DNA from: Spirochaetales bacterium
GTDB lineage: Bacteria > Spirochaetota > Spirochaetia > DSM-27196 > SKKC01
Assembly: GCA_007121695.1 (NCBI GenBank)
Contig: SKKC01000022.1
Coordinates: 1 to 11,258 of the forward strand
Length of the DNA stretch: 11,258 bases
Direction of reading: 5' to 3'
The translations under genes and the position numbers were made by a program. A model generated the notes under the pieces. That model had not been told where the DNA came from, searched no databases, and saw only the letters and a program-made list of their open reading frames with translations. Below are positions 1 through 6,727 of this stretch, one piece after another; within the stretch, counting starts at the first letter, position 1; each line of letters opens with the position of its first letter.

Positions 1-2
1 GA

Positions 3-41
3 CTGCTCGATATCGCTTCGTTCGATCACCCCGCAGGCTGA
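3..41 (+). CDS. C-terminal tail of an upstream gene (partial)
   Basis: The third reading frame is open from the window edge to a TGA at 39-41 and encodes LLDIASFDHPAG. It ends 8 bases before the next ATG, and the GAGGG ribosome site of that gene (40-44) overlaps its stop, which is the usual layout inside an operon. Only 12 residues are visible, so no function can be given. The neighbouring PP2C phosphatase makes a STAS-domain or other signalling partner worth looking for here, but that is a guess. The frame of the next gene is also open to the window edge, so this tail could be a chance reading. Confidence 0.3.
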   Translation: MLDIASFDHPAG

Positions 42-49
42 GGGCCCGC

Positions 50-2506
50 ATGACACGCGGGGTGCGGAACGGTACAATGCAGCACTGGAAGTCGCGCGTG
101 GGTTCAAGAATCAGGCAAAGCGTACACACTATACGGGAAACCCGTGACCTCAGACGGTTCCTCGACGTGGTTGCATCTGCGTCCATTTCGAGAGTGCTGA
201 CCGTGACAGGAGTCGGCCTGGCAGTATATGCGGCTCTGGTACCGACAATGCTCGAGGTCTCGGCGTCGCACGCCTTTTTCTGGCTTCCGGTCCTGGGCAG
301 CGTCGCGTGCCTGTGCCTGTGGACAGCGCACCGCATGGGCATGCTCCAGCGACTACAGGTACATCGCCTCGCGTTCACGGTACTGGTAATTGTCGCCATC
401 AACATAGCCCTGCCGCTCTTTTACCTCGGGGAGACCGGCTACATTATTGCCGTTTCACTGCTCGTGGTCGTTGTCGCCATGGTGTTTCTGCGGCAGAAAT
501 GGTACTGGATTGCGCTCGGGTTTACGATGCTCCTGTCGGTCGCCGCGATATCCGCGCACTGGCATACCCTCACCGGAGCCGCGGAGTTATGGCTTCTGGT
601 TTCCGTTGCGGTCAGCGTATCGCTACACCGGGTACTCTCCCGTAATTTTCTGTGGCTCGGAACACAGCGGCACCTGTTGAAGGCAGCAGCGCGCGACGCA
701 GAGCGTGGTCGGGAACGTCTGCGGATATCCGAGGGCTTCGCGAACGCAGTCAGCACCATCTCCGCACGACTTATCAACCTGGAAATAGACCGCATAGATG
801 AACAGATAGACCAGGCACTCGGAGTCATCGCACGGTACTGCGATGTCGACCGATGCAGCGTGTACATGGTAGACGACCGTGCAGGCGTCATGAAAAACGC
901 CCACGAATGGTGTACGCCCGGGGTGCAGACGCTGAAACAGCTGTTCGACGGTGTAGTGCCGCTCGATACCTTTCCCTGGATCAGAAAACGACTGCAGCTT
1001 CTCGAGACAGTCGAGCTGTCCTCCATCGAGGATCTGCCCGAAGAAGCGGTCGCGGAACGGGAACTGGTGCGACAACTCGGCATCAAGAGCCTGCTTCTGG
1101 TTCCGATCTCGAACGAGGGGCACATAAAGGGTTTTTTCGAACTGTCGAACACTCGCGACGAAGTGCACTGGAATCAGTCGTTCCGGAACATTCTGCAGAT
1201 TGCGGCGCAGAGTTTCTCGAATGCGATTGTCAGGAAAGATATGGAACAACGTCTGCACGACCACATTGCGCAGCGTCGGGAAGCCGAGCGTCGGGCGGAG
1301 AAACTCAGACGCATGGAGTCCGACATGGGTTCGCGTATTCAGCGCACCCTGCTCTTCGGTGATATTCCGCGCGATACCTGGCCACTGACCGTGCATGCAT
1401 CGACGACGCCAAGCCGGAGCGTCGACGGTGATTTTTTCGAGTTTATCGCGGCGGAACCCGGCCTCGACGTGCTGATCGGCGACGTCATGGGAAAAGGCAC
1501 CCCGGCAGCGCTTGTCGCCGCCGCTGCAAAGTCCCGGTTCTGGCAGGCGATCGTCGGCCTGAAATCCGGAGCCTCTGCGTCAAAACGGCCTGCTCCGGCA
1601 CAGATCGTCGGGTCCGTATCACAGGCTATGAGCTCCGAACTTCTTGAACTGAACACCTTTTTTACCCTCTCCTACGCGCGCTTCGATACCGAACAGGCTA
1701 TCTGCCGCGTTGTGGACTGCGGGCACCCCCCGCTTCTGCGGTTCCGGCGCAACACCGGCATCGCGGAGTGGCTTCGCGGTGTAAACCTTCCCGTTGGAAT
1801 GCACGAATCAGAGATATACCGCGAACTGGTCCTGCCGCTGGAAGCCGGAGACGTGTTCGTAGCCTATTCGGACGGCGTCACGGAAGCGGCCTCGGCACAG
1901 GGGGAACAGTTCGGGTACGCGCGACTCGCGCGAACCGTGCACGAGGCGGTGCGCGCCGGGTGTGCGGAGGAAATCGTGGGCGCGATCGAACACGCCGTGA
2001 GGGAGTTCAGCGGAGACGCAGGGCCTGCCGACGACGTCACCTGCGCTGTCACGTGCATCGATGAAACGTACTCGGTCCCCGAGACGGTGGCGGAACTGCA
2101 TATGACCGTCAGATCGACAGACCGCATGGAAGACGTCGTTTCAGCGCGCGTCGGCCCCGTTCTCAGGGACGTCTACGCCAGCGCGGGGTGTGCGGCCACC
2201 GTAGACAGCGTGCAGGACGGACTCGTAGCGGCACTGCTGAACGTGGTTCACCACGCGCATCGTGGAATCGAGGCTGGCAGCATAGATATTTCGTTGCGCG
2301 CGAGCAGAAACTACGTCATGCTGAAGATTACACACGGCGGACAGCCCTACGACCCGGCAGCCCAGGTTCGCGGTGGACGGGTCGTTCATGAAACCGGCTC
2401 AGGATTGCGGACTATGGATCAGAGCTTCGATTCGGTAACCTACACGTACTCAGACGACGGCAAACAGCACATGTACCTCACAAGCTATTTTTCGGAGGCT
2501 ACGTAG
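50..2506 (+). CDS. Membrane GAF-SpoIIE/PP2C serine phosphatase with C-terminal degenerate HATPase domain
   Basis: This is a probable partner-switching signal protein that would dephosphorylate a STAS-type anti-anti-sigma or similar regulator at the inner membrane. In order it has a short basic N-terminus, about six membrane helices (residues 49-196), a coiled-coil linker, a GAF domain (about 248-395), a second coiled coil rich in Arg/Glu, a SpoIIE/PP2C domain (about 430-676) and an RsbW/SpoIIAB-like ATPase domain (about 690-818). The PP2C metal ligands are all present: DGDFF with D459 and D461, GDVMGKG with D478, SDGVTEA with D608, and DDVT with D661/D662. In the ATPase domain the Asn of the N box is kept (N731), but the catalytic Glu four residues before it is Ala727, and the adenine-contacting Asp of the G1 box is His762. 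The phosphatase therefore looks active and the kinase does not. The ATG at 50 follows GAGGG at 40-44. ATG 77 is an alternative start. The gene leads the operon visible here and is separated from the next by one base. Confidence 0.88.
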   Translation: MTRGVRNGTMQHWKSRVGSRIRQSVHTIRETRDLRRFLDVVASASISRVLTVTGVGLAVYAALVPTMLEVSASHAFFWLPVLGSVACLCLWTAHRMGMLQRLQVHRLAFTVLVIVAINIALPLFYLGETGYIIAVSLLVVVVAMVFLRQKWYWIALGFTMLLSVAAISAHWHTLTGAAELWLLVSVAVSVSLHRVLSRNFLWLGTQRHLLKAAARDAERGRERLRISEGFANAVSTISARLINLEIDRIDEQIDQALGVIARYCDVDRCSVYMVDDRAGVMKNAHEWCTPGVQTLKQLFDGVVPLDTFPWIRKRLQLLETVELSSIEDLPEEAVAERELVRQLGIKSLLLVPISNEGHIKGFFELSNTRDEVHWNQSFRNILQIAAQSFSNAIVRKDMEQRLHDHIAQRREAERRAEKLRRMESDMGSRIQRTLLFGDIPRDTWPLTVHASTTPSRSVDGDFFEFIAAEPGLDVLIGDVMGKGTPAALVAAAAKSRFWQAIVGLKSGASASKRPAPAQIVGSVSQAMSSELLELNTFFTLSYARFDTEQAICRVVDCGHPPLLRFRRNTGIAEWLRGVNLPVGMHESEIYRELVLPLEAGDVFVAYSDGVTEAASAQGEQFGYARLARTVHEAVRAGCAEEIVGAIEHAVREFSGDAGPADDVTCAVTCIDETYSVPETVAELHMTVRSTDRMEDVVSARVGPVLRDVYASAGCAATVDSVQDGLVAALLNVVHHAHRGIEAGSIDISLRASRNYVMLKITHGGQPYDPAAQVRGGRVVHETGSGLRTMDQSFDSVTYTYSDDGKQHMYLTSYFSEAT

Positions 2507-2507
2507 C

Positions 2508-4349
2508 GTGGCGTTGACGTCTCGTCTCGCAGGTATTGAGCCCGATGCCACGGCACGGATTCAACAGGCGGAGTCTGCCGCACAGGAGTTCGATATCCCG
2601 CTCGCAGACGCGCTGATCCTCTACGGCGGGTTTACACCGGAACTCGTGGCTCGAGAGGTCGCTGCGGAAGCAGGACTTCGCTACACTTCTGATCCGCTCG
2701 CATCGATTATACCTGGCATCGATCCCGAGGCAGCCCTGCAGGTCGGATGGCGATCCGCGCTGCGTATCGGCGCTCTTCCGCTGTACCGCGACGGCGGTAC
2801 CCTCGTTGTCCTGACTCTACGAGCCCGAAACCGGCCGGCTGCAAATCACTTTGCGGAGGTTTTTGGAGTCGACAATACGGAAGAGATTCTCACGACACGC
2901 GCAGCCTTTATTCAGACGGTCGAGCGGGTATTCTCCGATCAGCTTGCCCGGGAGGCTGTCGACCTGCACGTCCGAAAGCGACCCGACGAGAGCGCGCGTT
3001 CAGTACTCAGTCGGGGCCAGATCCTTACGGGCATCGCACTCGTCGGCGCGCTTGTCTTCGGCACAGCTACGGCTGGGTTCGTAGTGGTCCGCGCGGTTCT
3101 GCTCTTCAGTTCACTCGTATACGTTGGAGTTATCGGGTTCAGGTTCTTCGCGAGCGCATCGGGCAATCTGGAGAACATCGTCGTCGACGTATCGCCGCAG
3201 GAGGCTCAGGAGAGAACCCATGCCGAACTTCCCCTGTATAGCGTGCTGTTGCCTCTCTATCGGGAACCGGCTGCCCTTCCACACCTGCTGAGCGCCATAC
3301 GGAACCTCGATTACCCCCCGCATAAACTCGACGTGCTGATACTGCTTGAGCAGGATGATGAACAGACCCACCGCGCTCTCGCTGACCTGCCGGTCCCGGC
3401 ACACTGGACTGTTCTGCACGTTCCCGCCGGATACCCTCGCACCAAGGCAAAGGCATGCAACTACGGCCTGCACTTTGCCCGGGGCAGCTACTGCGTAGTC
3501 TACGACGCCGAGGACGTACCAGACCCGGATCAGCTCAAAAAGACGGTTGCCGCGTTCTCGCGGACAAGCTCCGTCACCATGTGTTTTCAGTCGCTCCTGA
3601 GATACACGAGAACAAACACAAACCTCCTGACGCGGCTCTTTTCCATGGAATACCACTACATGTTCGATTTCATGACACCGGGCCTGTACGCAATGTCTCT
3701 TCCGGTTCCCGTTGCCGGTACCAGCAATCACTTCAATACCGAAAAGCTGCGGGCCCTCGGGCAATGGGATCCGTACAACACCACCGAACACATTGACCTC
3801 GGAATTCGAATCGCGGTCGAGAGTCAGACTGTCGGAGTATTACGCAGCACGACGTCGGAAGACGCAAACGGGAGGCTGTGGAACTGGATTCGGCAACGTA
3901 CACGACGACTGAAGGGGCAGTTTCATACCTTTCTTGTCTACAACCGGAACCCTGTGAAAACCATGCGGAATCTGGGAATCCGCGGCTGGCTCGGTTTCAT
4001 GCTCTTTGTCGGCGGCACCCCGCTTGTCTACCTGATCGCACCGGTTCTCTGGATGACTGTCATTCTGGGGCTGTTACCGCAGGCGACGGGCATTCTGAAT
4101 CTGATCACACCGCTCGTGCTGTATCTCTCGCTGACATCGCTGATGCTCGGGAACGTGATTTCGGTGTATATGCTCATGCTTGGATCGTTCCACCGACGCC
4201 AGTACCGGCTGATACCCTATACGCTTCTGACGCCGGTGTATCAGATACTCCATTCAGTTGCGGCGTGGCGAGCGCTCTGGCAGCTTCTGCGACGACCACA
4301 CTACTGGGACAAGACGGACCACGACGGTGCAGGAGAGTCAGCGCCATGA
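2508..4349 (+). CDS. Membrane glycosyltransferase family 2 with N-terminal GspE_N-like domain
   Basis: The likely role is processive or single glycosyl transfer at the inner membrane. Residues about 12-160 resemble the GspE_N/MshEN domain of type II secretion ATPases. Two membrane helices follow (about 173-215), then a GT2 catalytic domain (about 238-470) and about four C-terminal helices. The ending PHYWDKTDH is typical of NfrB-like membrane GT2 enzymes. Visible GT2 motifs are the first Asp motif LLEQDDE (D283/D284), PRTKAKACNYGL, YDAEDVPDPD as the DxD-type metal site (D333, E335, D336), and GTSNHF. Two motifs are off: the usual TED catalytic-base motif reads T426-E427-H428, and QxxRW reads Q463-R-T-R466-R467. 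Either the activity is changed or lost, or another residue takes over. The GTG start at 2508 has GGAGG at 2494-2498 and lies one base after the preceding stop. NfrB of E. coli carries a similar domain at its other end. The polysaccharide product cannot be told from sequence. Confidence 0.85.
   Translation: MALTSRLAGIEPDATARIQQAESAAQEFDIPLADALILYGGFTPELVAREVAAEAGLRYTSDPLASIIPGIDPEAALQVGWRSALRIGALPLYRDGGTLVVLTLRARNRPAANHFAEVFGVDNTEEILTTRAAFIQTVERVFSDQLAREAVDLHVRKRPDESARSVLSRGQILTGIALVGALVFGTATAGFVVVRAVLLFSSLVYVGVIGFRFFASASGNLENIVVDVSPQEAQERTHAELPLYSVLLPLYREPAALPHLLSAIRNLDYPPHKLDVLILLEQDDEQTHRALADLPVPAHWTVLHVPAGYPRTKAKACNYGLHFARGSYCVVYDAEDVPDPDQLKKTVAAFSRTSSVTMCFQSLLRYTRTNTNLLTRLFSMEYHYMFDFMTPGLYAMSLPVPVAGTSNHFNTEKLRALGQWDPYNTTEHIDLGIRIAVESQTVGVLRSTTSEDANGRLWNWIRQRTRRLKGQFHTFLVYNRNPVKTMRNLGIRGWLGFMLFVGGTPLVYLIAPVLWMTVILGLLPQATGILNLITPLVLYLSLTSLMLGNVISVYMLMLGSFHRRQYRLIPYTLLTPVYQILHSVAAWRALWQLLRRPHYWDKTDHDGAGESAP
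4331..4336 (+). promoter_or_regulatory. Ribosome binding site AGGAGA deciding the start at 4346
   Basis: AGGAGA lies 9 bases before ATG 4346, inside the end of the glycosyltransferase gene. It supports the short form of the next protein, whose frame is open much further upstream, as far as an ATG at 3878. That extension would overlap the glycosyltransferase by about 470 bases and encodes low-complexity, non-domain sequence. Confidence 0.7.
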
Positions 4350-5704
4350 ATCGTGCCCGCATTGCCATCTTTCCTGTCATTCCCAACCGACGTCGCTTTT
4401 TCTCGCTGGTACTGATCCTGATTCCGGTGCTGACTGCTGCAGGCTACGCGTCAATGCATCTCGGCTACTACCCGGTACGGCTTCTGCACCTCGCTGGGCT
4501 TGCACGAATCGGAACGTCAGGTTCGGTGATTCAGCAGAACGAAGTTCTCCCGGTCTCGCCTCCGCTTTCCTTCCTGCTGTTCGTACTTTTCAGGAACCCG
4601 ATGGTGATCTCCGGAGTGATCGGTGCCGTGCTGATCGGGTATCTGGTGTACTACGTGACATCGTACCCGCATGCCCCGCTACTGAAGACAGTGCTTGTGA
4701 CCTACATTCTTCTATCACCATCGATGCTACTTCTTGTTCTTTTCGAACTGGAGTGGACCGTCTTTCTTATGCTGGGGTTTTTTGCGAACTATTTTGTGCT
4801 CGAGTTTTACCGGCAGGAGCACAGCTTTTTTCTTTTCATGTGCGGGCTGTGCATTGGAGCAATGTATCTGATTGTCCCGGAAATCCTGCTGTTTCTGCCC
4901 TTCCTGATCTTCGGCCTGGGTTTCATTTTCCGCCGGCTCGGTCGCACGCTCATCTACGCCGCTATCCTGCTGTTTCCGGTCCTGTCAGCGGCGCTGCTGT
5001 GGCCCGTCGTCGAATGGTTCATTAGCGGCTCGCTTCTGAACCCGCTTCCGCGGTTTTCCCGGCAGATACCGACGGAGTATCTGTGGACGAGTCTGCGCGA
5101 GAGCGGGCTCGTAATTGTCGGGTATCTGGCCCTCGCAGCGCTCATGCTTCGAAGCAAAAACACCATGTTCCGGCCCGCATACGCGATACTCGGTGTACCG
5201 GTGCTCCTCCTGCTCAACGGTGTGCTCTGGGACCGGCCGGTTCCCATTATGGTTCAGATACCGCTCCTTATGGTAAACGTGGTAATCCTGTATCCCTATC
5301 TGGACATGATGATTGCACGAAAGGTCCTTCGCCCGGCGGTTATTGTTCTGGCCATTGTCGCAACCCTTTCCGGCGTGCATACCCTCATGAATCCCCCGGA
5401 TTCGTTTCGTGCAGATGTCGGAGCGCTTATTCGGGGTGACGGAGGCAATCTGGCGGAATACGATCGGGTTCTGCAACAGGTGGGAGCCGGTGAGGTCCTG
5501 CTTACGTCAGACACTGTTCATTTTGCCTCGCTCATGGACGACCGACCGGACTCCATGATTCATTACAGACGATTCGCCGGACTGGCCGTGCCACCACAGG
5601 TACGCTGGATCATCGCAGACGCACCGGAAAACTCCTTCGTCGATCTTCGGGGGTTTACCGAACGCTATCGCACCGACCGTTTCCGCGTGCTCGAACGGAA
5701 CTGA
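4346..5704 (+). CDS. Polytopic membrane protein, GT-C-like, unknown function
   Basis: I do not recognise this 452-residue protein. It has about 10-11 hydrophobic helices from residue 19 to 346 and a soluble C-terminal part of about 105 residues (348-452) that is probably outside the membrane. After helix 1 a roughly 35-residue loop leads to SPPLSFLLF. This resembles the PP-containing stretch after the first long loop of GT39/ArnT-type GT-C transferases, but the acidic DE/ED pair expected in that loop is absent; only an isolated NEV is there. It could be a GT-C enzyme, a degenerate relative, or a flippase or polymerase partner of the GT2. The start ATG overlaps the GT2 stop (ATGA at 4346-4349), implying translational coupling and related function. 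Confidence is high that the gene is real and low for any function. Confidence 0.8.
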   Translation: MNRARIAIFPVIPNRRRFFSLVLILIPVLTAAGYASMHLGYYPVRLLHLAGLARIGTSGSVIQQNEVLPVSPPLSFLLFVLFRNPMVISGVIGAVLIGYLVYYVTSYPHAPLLKTVLVTYILLSPSMLLLVLFELEWTVFLMLGFFANYFVLEFYRQEHSFFLFMCGLCIGAMYLIVPEILLFLPFLIFGLGFIFRRLGRTLIYAAILLFPVLSAALLWPVVEWFISGSLLNPLPRFSRQIPTEYLWTSLRESGLVIVGYLALAALMLRSKNTMFRPAYAILGVPVLLLLNGVLWDRPVPIMVQIPLLMVNVVILYPYLDMMIARKVLRPAVIVLAIVATLSGVHTLMNPPDSFRADVGALIRGDGGNLAEYDRVLQQVGAGEVLLTSDTVHFASLMDDRPDSMIHYRRFAGLAVPPQVRWIIADAPENSFVDLRGFTERYRTDRFRVLERN

Positions 5705-5710
5705 TATACA

Positions 5711-5734
5711 GGGAGTTATTGTGGGAGTTATTGC
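5711..5734 (+). repeat. Tandem 12-base direct repeat over a start codon
   Basis: GGGAGTTATTGT (5711-5722) is followed at once by GGGAGTTATTGC (5723-5734), matching at 11 of 12 bases. The first copy supplies the GGGAG ribosome site and its end overlaps the GTG start at 5721. The second copy lies in the first codons. It looks like a small duplication that places a second Shine-Dalgarno-like sequence inside the coding region. Confidence 0.75.
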
Positions 5735-6689
5735 CGTACTTGAAGAACGATACGCGAGCCACGAGGTGGAACGGGCTGTCATTGAACACGCGGGTCATCG
5801 CATGATGGAACTACAGCCGGATGACCCGAACTGGCGTGCGCACGCAGCACGTGCAGACGCGCTTCTGCTGAACCTGACTCAAATCGGAGACGAGGAGCTG
5901 GCCGCGCTTTCGCGCTGCCGCGTCATCTCCCGCTACGGGGTCGGGTACGACAACGTGGACAGCGTTGCCGCTGCACGGCGTGGTATAGCCGTGGTGACAC
6001 AGCCAGCCGTGACGGTGGAGGAAGTGACCGATCACGCCGTCGCGCTGTGGCTTGCCTGTTGCAGGCAGACGGCGGCCCGCGACCAGCTCGTACGTGAAGG
6101 TGGGTGGAACGTGGAAACCCCGGCCTCGACTCGGCGAATCGCTGGAACGACATTCGGGATCGTCGGTTTCGGTCGCACCGGACGCTCTCTCGCCCGGAAG
6201 CTGTCCGGATTCCGGCTCGGGAGAATACTCGTGTACGATCATCGCGTACCCGATGTCGAGGTGCGTGCTGCGCAGTGCGAACCGGTACGCTTCGACGAGC
6301 TGATCTCGTCCTCGGATTCCGTTAGCGTACACGTCACGCTGAACGAAAAATCGCGGAACATGTTCTCGCGAGATGTCCTGTTCAGGATGAAGCGCGGCGC
6401 GTGCATTATTAACACATCGCGCGGGGGTATCCTCGACGAAGAGGCGCTTGCTGACGCCTTAGCTGCGGGGCACCTCCACTCCGCTGGCGTCGACGTGTTC
6501 CAGTACGAAAACCCGGCCCGTTCGGCTCTGACCCGGCAGCCGACGGCGATCCTCACCGACCACTGCGCCTGGTACTCGGTACAGGGACAGGTCGAACTGC
6601 AAAGAACAACAGCCGAAAGCGCCGTGCGGTACCTCAACGGCGATCGCACCGTTTCGATCATAAACCGGGATCTGCTCGGCACCGAGTGA
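5721..6689 (+). CDS. D-2-hydroxyacid dehydrogenase, CtBP/phosphoglycerate dehydrogenase type
   Basis: This is a cytosolic NAD(H)-dependent oxidoreductase that interconverts a D-2-hydroxyacid and a 2-ketoacid. At 322 residues it has normal family length. The split substrate-binding domain covers about residues 1-100 plus the C-terminal end. The Rossmann domain (about 105-285) has GxGxxG at G149-F-G151-R-T-G154 and an acidic residue at the end of the second strand (VYDHR), which favours NAD over NADP. The catalytic set is present: R234 in NTSRGG, E263 in DVFQYENP and H281 in TDHCAWYS. The HxAWYS ending of that motif is closer to the CtBP-like branch than to typical SerA. No ACT domain is present, so it is not the full serine-pathway SerA. 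GTG 5721 is used as start with GGGAG at 5711-5715. It sits 16 bases after the membrane protein gene and overlaps the alternative start of the next gene. Substrate unknown. Confidence 0.9.
   Translation: MGVIAVLEERYASHEVERAVIEHAGHRMMELQPDDPNWRAHAARADALLLNLTQIGDEELAALSRCRVISRYGVGYDNVDSVAAARRGIAVVTQPAVTVEEVTDHAVALWLACCRQTAARDQLVREGGWNVETPASTRRIAGTTFGIVGFGRTGRSLARKLSGFRLGRILVYDHRVPDVEVRAAQCEPVRFDELISSSDSVSVHVTLNEKSRNMFSRDVLFRMKRGACIINTSRGGILDEEALADALAAGHLHSAGVDVFQYENPARSALTRQPTAILTDHCAWYSVQGQVELQRTTAESAVRYLNGDRTVSIINRDLLGTE
6351..6371. repeat. Imperfect 21-base palindrome inside the dehydrogenase gene
   Basis: The central GAACATGTTC is a perfect 10-base palindrome, flanked by CGCG arms that also pair if one T (6366) is left out. 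It lies within coding sequence for residues KSRNMFSRD. The spacing between GAAC and GTTC is 2 bases, not the 4 of the Gram-positive LexA box. It may simply be codon chance. Confidence 0.5.
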
Positions 6690-6691
6690 AC

Positions 6692-6721
6692 TTGCCCTGG
6701 ACAAAAACATCTCTGTATCTT
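6692..6721 (+). promoter_or_regulatory. Weak candidate internal promoter before the sugar dehydrogenase
   Basis: TTGCCC at 6692-6697 and TATCTT at 6716-6721 are spaced by 18 bases, a legal sigma-70 arrangement with mediocre boxes. A transcript would start close to the ATG at 6728, giving a very short or no leader. There is no good ribosome site before that ATG. Translation by read-through coupling from the upstream gene is an equally good explanation. Confidence 0.2.
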
Positions 6722-6727
6722 GAACAG

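Noticed and set aside
439..1396. Long open frames on the - strand opposite the phosphatase gene (237 and 257 codons)
   Set aside because: They mirror a strongly supported + strand gene, have no recognisable domain, and long antisense frames are common at this GC content.
2508..2990. Direct c-di-GMP sensing by the GspE_N-like domain of the GT2
   Set aside because: The R, G and Q positions of the MshEN binding pattern are replaced, so the claim is not supported although the fold resemblance remains.
3111..3791. 226-codon - strand frame opposite the glycosyltransferase
   Set aside because: It is a shadow of conserved GT2 motifs on the + strand; no ribosome site or domain was seen.
3878..4345. 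N-terminal extension of the membrane protein back to an ATG at 3878
   Set aside because: It would overlap the glycosyltransferase by about 470 bases and encode compositionally odd sequence; ATG 4346 with AGGAGA and the ATGA overlap is a far better start.
6355..6366. LexA-box reading of GGAACATGTTCT
   Set aside because: The GAAC and GTTC half-sites are 2 bases apart rather than 4, and the site is inside a coding region.
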